Assembly (NCBI GenBank): GCA_026826555.1
Contig: JAKSZT010054304.1
Coordinates: forward strand, 34,961,424 to 35,025,423
DNA length: 64,000 nt
Reading direction: 5' to 3'
Origin: Tolypeutes matacus
Taxonomy: Eukaryota; Chordata; Mammalia; Cingulata; Chlamyphoridae
Shown here: piece by piece, positions 35,905 through 47,289 of the stretch
Layout of the letters: each line of letters opens with the position of its first letter
How positions within the stretch are numbered: position 1 is the stretch's first letter
Program-made: the position numbers and the translations under genes
The notes under the pieces: model-generated
The model's database searches: none
Seen by the model: the letters and a program-made list of their open reading frames with translations, nothing else
What the model was told of the DNA's origin: nothing

Positions 35905-36465
35905 AGTTTATTTAAATCTTGAATCAGTTTTAATTAGTGGTACAAATGCCTGTCACATAAGTTACACTGTAATATCCAATGAGTGAAGGAATAGGTCACA
36001 CTAATTTTTTCAGTCTCTCTTTCATCTAGCACATTATATTGCACAGAATAGATACTTGTTAAATGTTTTTAGAATTGAGTTGGTGACAAAGTGCTGTGAT
36101 ATTATATTTATGTTTTTCAGTTCATAGAGGAAGACAAACTTCCTGACCCAAAATATTAGTGTGGTTATTTTTTTTCCTAGTAAAGGATATAGATTAATAA
36201 CAAACAACATCTTTCTTGCCAAGAATAGTTTGAGCATACAGGAAGCCAGGTTTAACAATGCCATCTAAGAGCCTTGAATCAGAGTAATAATACCTGGCTT
36301 ATGTAAGACTTTCTTTTCTGGATGATTATTGTAATAATCTTGCTCACAGAGTTAACTAGCAATATGAACCCCAAGGATTGTCAGATTGGTATGTTGTTTA
36401 TTATATTATTAAAGCAATTTCATAATCAAAAGCTACATTTTTAACCTGGTTGATTCCATACACTT
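35905..36465. other. No gene seen
   Basis: Unique AT-rich DNA; the 76-codon antisense frame at 36034-36264 has no motif. Confidence 0.5.
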
Positions 36466-36600
36466 GAAATCATTTAATGAATGTTTGCTTTGTACCTACT
36501 AATGTGTTATATTCTGAGGGAAGTAAAGAAGTGAGTGGAATATGTGGATCCTGCCCCTTTGGTTGTTTATGGTCTTTACTGCATTGAATGACAAAAAAGA
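36465..36600 (+). repeat. Possible ancient LINE/MIR-type fragment
   Basis: 'aatgaatgtttgctttgtac' then 'tgtgttatattctgagggaa' and 'ggatcctgcccctttggttg' follow the general phrase order (cacctactatgtgcca ... gatcctgccct) of an old mammalian repeat. Similar diverged pieces lie at 37880-38110 and 46480-46590. Confidence 0.35.
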
Positions 36601-37088
36601 TACTGGAAAGTTTATGTATGTACTAATTTGTGGTACATGATTTAGAGAGAGTCTTTCATGATGAATATAATATAATTCAAGAAAAGATTCATAAAAATTG
36701 TGTTTGATTCAAAATAGAACTAATATTTTTGGACTGATTATTCAAGTAATTAAAAAGTGAAACAATCAGTTTCTTAAGAATTTCAATCATCTTAATTTAT
36801 TAAGATGTTCTGTACATATTATTTTTCCTAGAAAGCAGATTCTAATTTCTGTTTTTATTATTTGTATTGACCACAACATCATTTGCTGTCACTATATATG
36901 CCATTTCAGATTTTTTTTTTTTTAGTTTGCTGGAAACTAAGTGTATTGAGAAAGGTATTTACATTTGCTTAATAATAGGAAAATTATTTTCTTTTTTAGC
37001 ATTGATTAACAGGAAAATGTTCAATTAAATAAAATTGTAGAGAACAAAAAAACTAAGAAAAACAATTATTTTTCTTATAGAACATTTT

Positions 37089-37572
37089 TTTAAAAGATTT
37101 ATTTATTTATTGACTTTTTAAAAATCCATTTTAAACACCTCCCCCCCCCCCGCCGTTTTTGCTATTTTGTGCCCATTCATTCCGCAATTCTCTGTGTCTA
37201 TTTCCTGCCCTCTCCTCTCATCCCTCTCCTCCTGTCTTCACTGAGATTCAATCCTCGGGACCTCTGATGTGGGAGAGAGGCACACACCACTGCCTGTGCC
37301 ACCTTAGTTCCTGGTTTTTTGGTGCATCTCGTCTTGGCTTTCCCTGTGTCACTCTCCTGTTACGTCATCTTCTTGCTGCGTGGCTCGTGTGGGGCCTGGT
37401 GGCTCAACCATGCACGGGGTCTGGCAGTGCACCTGCACACAATGCCTGGTGGCCCATGTGTCTTCTATATTTTTCTTTTTTAAAATTTTTATTGGGAGGT
37501 CCTGGGGATCGAATCCAGGTCCTTTCATATGGAAAATGGATGCCCAACCATTTGAGCCACATCCGCCCCCCA
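37089..37572 (-). mobile_element. Chimeric DAS-SINE, full-length, antisense
   Basis: On the + strand it runs from an A/T-rich tail (37090-37130) through a C11 tract (37141-37151, the complement of the G-rich tract) and the long chimeric body. It ends with the tRNA-Ala-like head complement 'ggatcgaatccagg' (B box) and 'gagccacatccgc' (A-box end) at 37506-37566. Flanks AGAACATTTT (37079) and AGAACAATTT (37573) are a probable imperfect TSD. It mirrors the chimeric copy at 2441. The 141-codon frame inside is spurious. Confidence 0.9.
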
Positions 37573-37582
37573 AGAACAATTT

Positions 37583-39400
37583 AATCTTAGCCTTTAAAAG
37601 CGATTTAAAAATATTTAAAATCTAAAATTTATCCCATAAAGTGAATGTGTATAATTTGGAAAATACAGTCCATTTGTTATTTGGGAAATAGATGTATTTG
37701 GATACTAATGTATAATGGTTAACAAATAAGACAGGAAAATCTATTAGAAGCATTCTTTCAAGACCTGAATTATTATATAAACTTAAGATCAACAATAATT
37801 TTGAATAATAGCCAGTGTTTTGGATAATTATATATCCTTGAAAATAATAAAAAGAAATTTCTTATCATTTGATTATTTAGCAAATGTTTGCTCAGCTCTA
37901 GGCAGGATCCTGGTTGCTTAGAATTCAATGCTGAGGAGACCCTAGAATTTCCCTACTTCTTAATAGCCTGGCAGAAAGTGGTACAATAAAAGATTACAAT
38001 AAATGTCTGCAATGAAATGAATATGATTATGTGGTAGAGTTTAATGAAGAGGCCTAATCTGATAGGATGGTCACTAAATGCTAAGCTAAAATCCGAAGGC
38101 TGAGAAATAGCCAGATATCCAAAAAGTTAAGGAAGAGCAATTTTGTTCTAGAATGGCTTCCTGTGCACCACAAATTATACTTTATTAAGTTAGATCAACA
38201 CATGTCCGTGCAAAAATCAATGGATATTTTTGTTAAAAAGTAGAAATTACATTTCATTATACACCTAGCCTTACTGGGTATGAACACAATGTTTTTCAAA
38301 TGAATCATATGCTTAATAAGGTGAAAAACATGCATTTTAAAATGAAGAGCAATTTGCATTAAAATAAAATGAAGCTTGTAAAGTTCAATTGCCTATAATC
38401 TCACTAAGCCATTCTAAAGTGTACTTTTATTTAGTTTCAATATGTTACAGCATGACTGCGTTAAGAAGCACACTCTCAATTGGAAAAGAAAAAAGAAGCT
38501 AAAAACACATCCAGAAAGATACTTTATTTAAATTTAATGACAATACAAAGAAAAGTTGAAGGTTGTTTTGGGAAAGATTATTCATTGGAAATAGTTTTTT
38601 CCTTAATTATGCATTTTTTTCCCATAATGGGCACTTCTGAGTATAGAATTGGGCTAGCATTGTAAACCCTGATTTCTAGTTTCTGTTGTGTTATTCAATT
38701 TCTATATTAGAATAGAGGAATCAAAAAAAAAAAAAAAAACAGAAAAAATTTATGGCAACTGTGATGGAATTTCTGAGAAAATACCTACCCAGTGTTCCTT
38801 GCGTGTCACACTTCTGGACAAAATGCTGGAATAAAGACTAGGCAATAGTAATACCATTAGGCAGATTTAACCAATTAAACCACCAACCAATGCATCAGAT
38901 TGATATTCAGTGCATTGATATCTTCTTTGAGTGTATTTTAAAAATAATTTGACATTTATTAAAGAAATAGAATATTTAATGGTTCTTGAATATGTAGTCA
39001 CTTCATCTCTTCTTTTATTTTAGCACATACATAAATGAGTGTCTACTATATTCAAGACACTTTTATATAATGTTTCAAATTAATGTTTCATCTATTGTAT
39101 CATTTAATCTTTAGAAGAAATGTGTGAGCTATGTAAACACTCACATTTCACACTTATTCTGCTAAACCATGAGATTTCTGCTAATCTCCTAAATCCTGTA
39201 TTATGAATCTTTTTTTTTTTTAATACAAGAATTGTAAAAAGAAGCAACACTCTTAGAATTCTCTTTCTTTTATTGCTTTGGAACACATGCCTCTGAATTG
39301 CTCCTCTTCCATGTGTCCTGGACATATTTTTTAAACTCTCAAGTGAATTTTCTCATCTTTGAAATATGGAGGTTCATACCTACCATATAAGTTTTATTAA
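37583..39400. other. No gene seen; unique AT-rich DNA
   Basis: Contains an A17 run at 38723-38739 and a faint old-repeat signature at 37880-38110. No coding region was recognised. Confidence 0.5.
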
Positions 39401-39409
39401 AGTTCATTT

Positions 39410-39418
39410 AAAATAGTG
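39410..39418. repeat. Probable TSD, left, of deleted L1 copy 2
   Basis: AAAATAGTG, repeated at 43598-43606. Short, but placed exactly at both ends of the element. Confidence 0.6.
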
Positions 39419-40759
39419 CAGTAGACACTAGAATCAGCTCCTGTTACTGAGTAATTAGTAATCACCCAGAGCTAGCTAAAGGTTTTGTTTGGGGACTCCA
39501 GGAGACCAGAAGTGGATCCTGCAGCATCCTTGAAAGAGTGGAAAGAGGAAACTGCCCATCTGCTGAGAAGGCCAGTGCCCATCCTCCACTGGAGGCACAA
39601 GCCACCTGGGGAGCTATTCTGCGGCTGGAATTGAAAGCTCCGCTTCCTACAAACGGGGGAGGAAAGATGGCTGGAGACGAACTTCAGCTACTGATTAGTA
39701 AATACGGTGGGCTAAAATATAATCCTAAGAACAGCTAAAGTTTGAACCTGTCCAAGTCAGAAAGAGGCTGGTAGCTGCCATCGTAACTCTGAGCTTGACA
39801 TGAGGGGAAGTGGGGCTGACTGAAAATCACAGTGCTTGTAGAGACAGGCTTTTTTCCATCTAAATCAGACTGCAGCTCAAGCCTAAACCCCAGCCCCATC
39901 TCAGACAGGGAGGAAGCTTGGGGGAGCTGGACTAGCCTCTCTGGAAATTTACAAGCCAAGCCGTGGAGGCTGGTGATCATCCTGCTTTGGTGGTGCAAGC
40001 CACCCCAGGAGCTACTCTGGGGTAGGAATTGGAAGCTCCATTTCCCAAAAACAGAGGAGGAAGAGACGGTTGGCCACCGATTTCAGCTACTGATTAGTTA
40101 CTTAGGCTGGCTAAAATATAACCCTAAGAACAGCTGAATATTGAACTTGTCCAAGTTGGAAGGAGGCTGGTAGCTGCCATTTTGACTCCACCCCCAGCAT
40201 GAGGGGAAGCCGGGCTGACTGAAAATCATGGTTATGGTAGAGACCGATTTCTTTCACCTAGATTGACCTGGAGCCCTAGCCTAGGCTTCAGTCCCATCTC
40301 AAGCATGGAAGAAGCTGGTGGGCCCTGCAACAGCCTATCCAGGTAACTGCAGGTACATTTGGCTGATACAGACTGAATAGTCGGAAGTCTAGTAGGGCAA
40401 CTGCGGTTATCTTGGACCTGCACTGCATAGATTCCTGTTCACACCTGCAGCTCCATCTCTGCCCCAGGCAGGGGAAAAAGGCGCATGAAGCTTCATTAGT
40501 CTGTCTGGGCAACTACAGTCTAGGCCTGCATGTCTTGGATTATTCCACACAGCTGTGGCTTTGTCACTACCCCTGGCAAAGGAGAAATTTGGCAGAAGCT
40601 TCATTGGTCCTTGGGGCACTGAGGGCAGCTTGAGCCTCCACAGCTTACAGCACCAACTACATCCTTGGCTCCTACTATACAACCAATAAGAGAGAAAGGG
40701 CAGGAAGCCCTAAACTAAAGAGAAAAACTGCACCCAGAATAAATAGTCTGGTAAGCCAG
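39419..40759 (+). promoter_or_regulatory. 5'UTR of deleted L1 copy 2 with two tandem units
   Basis: GGAGCTATTCTGCGGC near 39609 recurs as GGAGCTACTCTGGGGT near 40008, and 'ctggtagctgccat' near 39768 recurs near 40167; period about 399 bp. Positions of conserved blocks match copy 1, so the duplication predates both insertions. Multiple short frames of both strands (39538-40682) lie in it and are not genes. Confidence 0.75.
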
Positions 40760-41712
40760 ATGCCAAGACACCAACCAAAAACTACAATCCACACCAAGAA
40801 ACCGGAAGATATGGCCCAGTTAAAGGAACAAGGTAAGCCTCCAGATGACATAAAGGAGTTGAGACAATTAATAATAGATGTTCAAACAAATCTCCTTAAT
40901 AAATTCAATGAGATGGCTAAAGAAATTAAGGATATTAAGAAGACATTGGATGAGCTCAAAGAAGAATTTGAAAGCATACATAGAAAAAAGGCAGATCTTA
41001 TGGGAATGAAAGGTGCAATAAATGAAATGAAAAATACACTGGAATCATATAATAGCAGATTTGAAGAAGCAGAAGAAAGGATTGGTGAGCTTGAAGTAAT
41101 GGCCTCTAAAAGTAAACATACAAAAGAACAGATGAAGAAAAGATTGGGAAAACTTGAACAAGGTCTTGGGAAACTAAACAACAGCAAGAGATGTGCAAAC
41201 ATACGTGCCACTGGTGTCCCAGAAGGAGAGGAGAAGGGAAAAGAGGCAGAAGGAAAAATTGAAGAAATAATGGTAAAAAATTTCCCAACCCTATTGAAGG
41301 TCATAGATATCCATGTCCAAGAAACACGACGTACTCCAATCTGAAAAAATCCAAATAGGCCAACTCCAAGACATATCCTAATCAGAATGTCAAATACCAT
41401 AGACAGAGAATTCTGAGAGCAGCAAGAGAAAAGCAATGCATAGCATATAAGGGATACCCAATAAGATTAAGTGCTGATTTATCATCAGAAACAAAGGAGG
41501 CAAGAAGATAGCAGTATGATATATTTAAGATACTGCAAGAGAAAAACTTCCAGCCAAGGATCTTATAACTGGCAAGATTGTCTTTCAAAAATGAGGGTGA
41601 GTTTAGAATATTCACAGATAAACAGAAACTGAGAGAGTTTGCAACTAAGAGACCTGCTTTGCAGGAAATACTAAAGGATGTGCTACAGCCTGAAAAGAAA
41701 AGACAGGAGTAG
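40760..41712 (+). pseudogene. L1 ORF1 of deleted copy 2, best-preserved ORF1
   Basis: Starts MPRHQPKTTIHTKKPEDMAQ. The first ~40 residues are basic and polar. A coiled coil then runs about residues 45-135, rich in E, K and L heptads, followed by the RRM entry NIRATGVPEGEE near residue 147. The start ATG is shared with copy 1. A stop at 41342-41344 (TGA, where copy 1 has CAA) ends the open frame after 194 codons. A 4-base deletion near 41400 also shifts the frame. The C-terminal domain is still readable (KLREF-type block near 41630) to a TAG at 41710. Human ORF1p is 338 residues; this span equals about 318. Confidence 0.82.
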
Positions 41713-41823
41713 AGGACTGGAAGAGAATCTAGAAATGGAGATTATATCAATAAAAGTAATTAAAAGTGTCAAAAGACTGGTGAAAATAAAATATTTTTTA
41801 TTTTATAATTAAAAATATTTAAA

Positions 41824-42518
41824 GCCAAATATTTAGGAATAAACTTAACCAGAGATGTAAAGTACTTGTATTCAGAAAACTACAATTAATTGTTAAAAGA
41901 AATTTTAAAAAGTCCTAAATAATTGGAATAACATTCCATGCTCACAGATTGGAAGACTAAATATCATTAAGATGTCAATTCTAATCAAATTGATATGCAG
42001 GTTTAATGCAATCCCAATAAAAAATCCACCAGCATTTTTTAAATAAATGGAAAACATGATTATCAAATCTATTTGGTAGGGTAAGGAGTCCTGAATAGCC
42101 AGAAATATCTTAAAAAGGAAAAGCAAAGTAGGACTTTCATTTCTGAACTTTAAATCATATTACCAAGCTACCGTGGTAAGAGCATCATACTGGCATAAAG
42201 ACAGACACATAGACCAATAGAACCGAATTGATGGTTCAGAAACAGACCCTCAAATCTATGGTCAAGTGATTTTTGACTAGCCTGTCAAAACCACCCAGCT
42301 CAGGCAAAGCAGTCTATCCAACAAATAGTGCTGAGAAAACTGGATATCCATAGCAAAAGAAGGAAAGAGGATCCATATCTCACACCTTATACAAAAATTA
42401 ACTCAAAATGGACCAAAAAACCTAAATATAAAAGCAACCATAAAGCTTCTAGAAGAAAAGGTAGGGAAATATCTTCAAGACCTAGTGGTAGGTGATGGAT
42501 TCTTAAAGGATATAAGAC
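41824..42518 (+). pseudogene. Central slice of L1 ORF2 (deleted copy 2)
   Basis: Enters at the same GINLT segment as copy 1 (near 41840) and leaves at the same GFLKD-type segment near 42510 before identical 3'UTR. It contains the WHKDRHIDQ box near 42190. Between ORF1 and this slice copy 2 has an extra AT-rich patch (about 41795-41820) compared with copy 1, just upstream of the shared junction. Confidence 0.75.
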
Positions 42519-42519
42519 A

Positions 42520-43597
42520 TGAACTGAAATGGACTATTAATATTTTATGTAGAAGTTTTAATTAGCTTTACTCTAAAAGTGTGGAAATGTACAGAGTTAA
42601 TGGTAACACATTGTATTGAGTAACAGCTGGTTTATAAATGGTGATGTGGCTGAAAATGGTAGTCTAGGATGTAAATACCAATTGACAGAAAGGTAGAGAA
42701 TAATCTAGGGACTGAATAGCACAATAAACCTAGAAATAGATGAGAATTGTGGTTGATGGTACAGATGCAAGAATGTCCTTTGTGAGCTAGAGAAGAAGTA
42801 CATCACTGTTGCAGGGTGGTGGGAATGTGGAGAGACATGGGGAAAACACAACTGGAGTGACTTATGGACTGTGGTTAACAGTAATAATGCAATATTCTTG
42901 CATCTATGCCAAAGATGCACTGTGTTGATGATGGGGGAGTATGGAGATTGTGTCCCAAATGTACGCTATGGACCTGGTAGTGGTCAGATGATATTATCTC
43001 ATTGTCTGTGGCAAATGTTTCACCACGGTGTGGTGTGTTGGTGGAGGGGTGTTGTTTGGGAATTCTGCACATGTGCACGATTGTTTTGTAAGTTTACAAC
43101 TTCTGTCATAAAGAGATATTTAAAAAATGATAATTGGATGGGTTGGGGGAAAAATAGACCAAATGTAAGATAAGGACTATAATCCACAGTAAGAGTTTGA
43201 CAATATTCTTTCATAACTTGTAACAAATGTCTCATGACAATACAAGGTGTTGGTGGAGGGTTGATGTATGGGACCCCTGTATGAAGTTATGAATGTTTGC
43301 TTTGTAAGTTCACAACTTTTACTTTACACTTATTGTTAAATATATGTTCATGTATAAATGATATAATAATAATAATAATAATAGGGTGGGTTGTGGGAAA
43401 ATACTTTAATTAGTAATATTTTGAGGATGCTCTTTAATCATTAGTTAAAAATGTTTAACAATGCAAGGTATTTGTGGTAGGGTGAGGTATGAGTGTGCTG
43501 TATGATATTATGTATGTTTGTTTTGTAAGGTCACACTATTGCTATACCTTTATTGTTTATTGATGTTTATGTATGAGTGATATATTTCAATAAATAA
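42520..43597 (+). repeat. 3'UTR of deleted L1 copy 2 with tandem modules
   Basis: GGATGGGTTGGGGG (43136-43149) and GGGTGGGTTGTGGG (43384-43397) mark successive modules about 248 bp apart, each followed by 'acaaggtgttggtggagggt'- or 'gcaaggtatttgtggtaggg'-type blocks. An ATA/ATAAT microsatellite at 43367-43383 sits before the second module. Short frames at 42705-43235 are chance. Confidence 0.7.
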
Positions 43598-43606
43598 AAA
43601 ATAGTG
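43598..43606. repeat. Probable TSD, right, of deleted L1 copy 2
   Basis: AAAATAGTG after 'tttcaataaata'. The A-rich junction merges with the eroded tail. Confidence 0.6.
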
Positions 43607-44549
43607 TATTAAATAATGTGTAGACAGCAATTATTACAATGCCTATCACAAAGAATAAATAAAACAATGCAATTTAAACAATTATTACAAAGCCTTGCAC
43701 ATAATAGCTTGTATTTTTCTATTTGCTGATGATGACATTGGTAATAGCAAAGGCAGGATAATGTCACAAACTCTTTCCACTTATTCAGTCTCTCAGTATG
43801 ACATTTGAAATGGCCTTTGGAATTGTCTTTTCCTCTTATCACAGATATTATCTTTACCTCCTCTCTCTATCACTTGTTAATATGACTTTAAGAGACTCCT
43901 AAATGATCCTTTGGACATCAGACTCTTTCTTACCCTATTCCATGCTCTCCTAGAAGATGAACAGACATCTACTTTTAGTAAAAGTGCAGAGTGCTATGTA
44001 AAGATTAGGAATCTAATGATATGCAACACTCTTTGTACTTTGCTCCCCATGTGCTTTTAACTTGCTATCCTGTACCATTATCATCTCACTCTTACACAAT
44101 CTCTTCTTTGGAAATCTATTCCAATATCACTTCTGAGTGAAAAGGTCATAATGCCTTTTCCCTGACATTGTTCTTTGAATATTAAATGAATAATAAAGTA
44201 GCTTATAAAATGAAACAAGTAACTTTTGCCTGTGTGGCATCACTTCATTTGAACTCCAAAAAGGGAAATTATAAAAATATGAAACCCAAGATATTTTCAA
44301 AAGGTAGAAAGCTAGCAAATATTACAAGCAAGAACAACAGATACTTAAAGCAATACCACCTAATTAACCCATAAAACAGGTTTTTAAAAAAATCCATTAA
44401 AAATGGCACCTTTAAGACAGAAGATTTTTTTTCCTTGGGAAAAGATGAGACTTTTGAGAAATGGAAGAAAATTACTTGCAAATAAAGCATGCCTTCACAT
44501 GGGTTGTTGATACATGGTGATTCAGAAGATCTGAAAGTCCAATTCAGAA
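43607..44549. other. No gene seen
   Basis: Unique-looking DNA; weak frames only. Confidence 0.5.
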
Positions 44550-44557
44550 CTCTAGAG
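44550..44557. repeat. 8-bp TSD, left, of hAT MITE
   Basis: CTCTAGAG, identical to 44863-44870. Confidence 0.85.
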
Positions 44558-44862
44558 CTGCACTTTCCAAAATGGTGACCACTGGTCATATGTGGCTATT
44601 AAGAGCTTGGAATGCAGTTAGTTATGTGCTATAAGTGCAAAAAATATATCGTAACTGGAACACTGGGTATGCTAAAAAGAATGTAAAATGTCTCATAATG
44701 TTTTAAATTGTTTTCATGATAAAATGATATTTCAACTATATTGAGTTAAAGTATTTTTTCATAAAATTATCACCTGTTTGTTTTTACTCGTTTTTATTGT
44801 GGATACTGGGAAATTTAAAATTACATATGTGGCTTGCCTTATGTATTTATTGCACAGCACTG
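44558..44862 (+). mobile_element. hAT-type MITE (Charlie/MER class) with 8-bp TSD
   Basis: A 305-bp non-autonomous DNA transposon. Identical 8-bp repeats CTCTAGAG flank it (44550-44557 and 44863-44870); 8-bp TSDs are a hallmark of hAT transposases. Ends are imperfect inverted repeats: CTGCACTTTCC on the left against the complement CAGTGCTGTGC on the right. Internal phrases 'catatgtggctattaagagc' and 'taaaattacatatgtggctt' match a common mammalian MER element. No transposase is present. Orientation is arbitrary. Confidence 0.85.
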
Positions 44863-44870
44863 CTCTAGAG
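44863..44870. repeat. 8-bp TSD, right, of hAT MITE
   Basis: CTCTAGAG, identical to 44550-44557. Confidence 0.85.
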
Positions 44871-45783
44871 TCTAGTGGCTATATCTGCCAATAGTAAGCT
44901 CTTTGCACTGGCCTCAGACTCCTATGTCTAGCTGATCGAATGCCCTTTCACTCCCATAGGTTCTATGATTCAATTTTATTAATGCCCTTACATCTTAGAG
45001 AAATACAGTAATTACTTAATCCAGGTTTTACTCTACTTGTCTATTTGTTTTCTTGTCCTGGAATAGTTTGCATATGTGGAAAAATTTTTGTAATGATCTA
45101 TCTTTTCCAAGCTGATATATTTCATTTCCTAGCTTTCTCTTATGGCACAAAACCACTTGCATACATTAATAAAAATGGATTAATTTTATTTCAGAACTTT
45201 GGAATTTTTATACCATGCCACAGGTAAAACTTTTCACTTAATCTTATTATTCATGTCACAGGAGTAATGTCAGGTAGCACTTGTAATGACAATCTAATAT
45301 TACAAAAACAATTCCATTAAACCTGTCTTCTGCATTTGATATTTGAGTCATTAATAAGAAAGATTACTTTCTTTGTAGGTCATAGTAAAAATAACTTTGT
45401 ATGTAATTGTTTTATGAACCAGAGGCCTTCTTTTAATTCCTGATAGATTTTAATTAATAAAGATCTGTCATTAAGACATTCATTGACTGTTTAGTAGTCT
45501 TTATGCAGTAGGGATAAATCAACAGGATTACATTATCCTTTGGCTATGAAATTTAGAGACAAGTTATTAGATCTCTTCAGTGGATAATAATAAAAAGAAT
45601 ATTGCATGTACTAAGCTCATTCCTGCATAATGTGAATTCCAATGCTTACTCAATGTCATTATTAGAAGGAAAGACGTCAAGAAGATAAATTGGAACAATT
45701 AGATGAACTAAAGTATTTGGAAGAAAAATGCTTCCATAAAGTTCCCTTCTAACTCTACTTCTTTACATATTTCTTATTCTTTT

Positions 45784-45815
<32 letters not shown>

Positions 45816-45960
45816 GAATGCATGTGATCCCTTAAGCATCTAATGATCACTGAGGATGTTGGTACTACTGAAATCATAGGATAAAAAGCATGGGTCTAAT
45901 TTGGGATTAAAAAATACCACAGGTTATGCAGGCTCTCATTTTAGGAAAATGCCTTTCTCA
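44871..45960. other. No gene seen
   Basis: Unique DNA with a 28-A run at 45787-45814. No recognisable retroposed sequence precedes that run. Confidence 0.5.
45787..45814. repeat. (A)28 homopolymer
   Basis: 28 consecutive As. The 150 bp upstream do not look like a SINE or L1 end, so it is an orphan tail or a grown microsatellite. Confidence 0.9.
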
Positions 45961-45979
45961 ATTATGTTGCAAGTGGTAA

Positions 45980-46430
45980 TGTCACAGATTAGATTCTCCA
46001 GGAGAAAACAGACTCTGAGACAAAGTTTATAGTACAGGATGTCTATTATGGAGTGTACTTGGGATAAATCCCTGGGGAAAGAAGGGAAAGGAAGCAGTTT
46101 GACAAGAGGGAGAAATTGAACTGGGATGCAGTTCTGAAAACACTTTCATCTGATCCCATGGGGAACCCTGGAACAATAATGGCTTTTCAGAGCTACCCTA
46201 AGCTGGGTCAAAACGGCTGGGACTTATATGTTTGCATCAAATACTCATTCATTGTGGATGCTCTGAATGGGGCCATGACCTTAGGTGAGGTGGTTCTCTG
46301 CTGTTGCGAACATCCCTGAAGGGGCTGACAGCTGAAAGCTATCTACTGGCTACATTCCCAGCAGCTGAAGAAACAAGTCCTTGCTTGAAGGAGGTTCTGG
46401 ATAATGAATCACTGTGTCCACTACAGATAA
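45980..46430 (+). repeat. Possible mid-repetitive element, family not resolved
   Basis: 'cagattagattctccaggag', 'tgagacaaagtttatagtac', 'gggaaccctggaacaataat' and 'agctgaaagctatctactgg' resemble a mammalian interspersed repeat that I recognise but cannot name. The 67-codon frame at 46116-46319 falls inside. Confidence 0.4.
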
Positions 46431-46668
46431 TATTGATATAATTTACAGCATAATTATTCATAGCTTTTATTTATTTATCCATATAATAAATATATATTGA
46501 GACTTCTCTACATGTCAGGACCGTCCTTATTTTTTCAGGATACAGAGAAAAAAGATGAAGTCCCTGAATTTAAGACTCTGGCTGTTTAGTTCACTCTCAT
46601 TGGTCCTCCTTCTCCAACAGTGCTCTCACTCCACCAGAACTTCTAATCTATTGAACCTACCATCTCTT

Positions 46669-47277
46669 TTTTTTCTGTTAAAGAGTATTTATTTTTAAAA
46701 TAAATACCTACAGAAACGCCATTCTAAAACATTAAACATATTTTATTTATTTATTTATTTAATTGTTTTAAAGAAGCTTTAGATTACATAAATGTTACAT
46801 AAAAAAACATAGGGGATTCCTCTATGCCGTACTCCCTCCCCCCCCACACTTTCCCACATTAACGACATCCTTCATTAGTGTGGTACATTTGTTACAATTG
46901 ATGGACACATACTGAAGCATTGCCACTAACCGTGGATTATAGTTTACATTATACTTTACACTCTGTCCGGCTCAGTTTTGTAAGTTATGACAAAATAAAT
47001 AATGGCCTTTATTCATTAGTGTGTCATCATGCAGGACAATTCCAATGTCCCTAAAATGCCCCCATATCATACCTGTTTTTCACTCTCCCTCCCCTCAGAG
47101 CCTCTGGTGGCCACTGCCTTTATATCAATGAATACAAGTTCTTCCATTGCTAGAATAACATTAAGTCTATGGTAGAATAATATTGTTTACTTTAGTCCAT
47201 TGTTCTTTCCGCAATCCTGAGGATTTTGGGATAGTGATGCCCACTCTGCTTTGAATTGAGAGGAGGCTCAGATCCCA
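46669..47277 (-). mobile_element. L1-3'-end-type repeat, copy D, with TSD
   Basis: A 5'-truncated antisense insertion of the same family as 32339-35300. It starts with a T-rich tail and a TTTA microsatellite (46741-46760), then 'ttagtgtggtacatttgtta', 'ccgtggattatagtttacat' and 'gtcatcatgcaggacaattc', and stops at 'gaggctcagatccc'. Flanking CTACCATCTCTT (46657-46668) and CTATCATCTCTT (47278-47289) form a 12-bp TSD with one mismatch. Confidence 0.82.
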
Positions 47278-47289
47278 CTATCATCTCTT

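Larger units (their letters stand above)
39419..43597 (+). mobile_element. Internally deleted L1, copy 2: TSD-flanked
   Basis: Same architecture as 17243-21441: 5'UTR with two ~399-bp units, ORF1 (40760-41712), inter-ORF sequence, ORF2 slice (41824-about 42518) and 3'UTR with the same modules. It begins with CAGTAGACACTAGAATCAGC, so it is about 20 bases short of copy 1's 5' end or varies there. A 9-bp direct repeat AAAATAGTG (39410-39418 and 43598-43606) flanks it. The outer flanks do not resemble those of copy 1, so this is an independent insertion. ORF1 is open for 194 codons from its start, longer than in copy 1. Confidence 0.83.

Noticed and set aside
40760..41344. 194-codon coiled-coil frame as a host gene
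   Set aside because: It is L1 ORF1 by sequence, start and position between an L1 5'UTR and ORF2 remnant.
17243..43597. Segmental duplication as the origin of the two deleted L1 copies
   Set aside because: Outer flanks are unrelated and each copy has its own direct repeats at its ends, which points to separate retrotransposition events.
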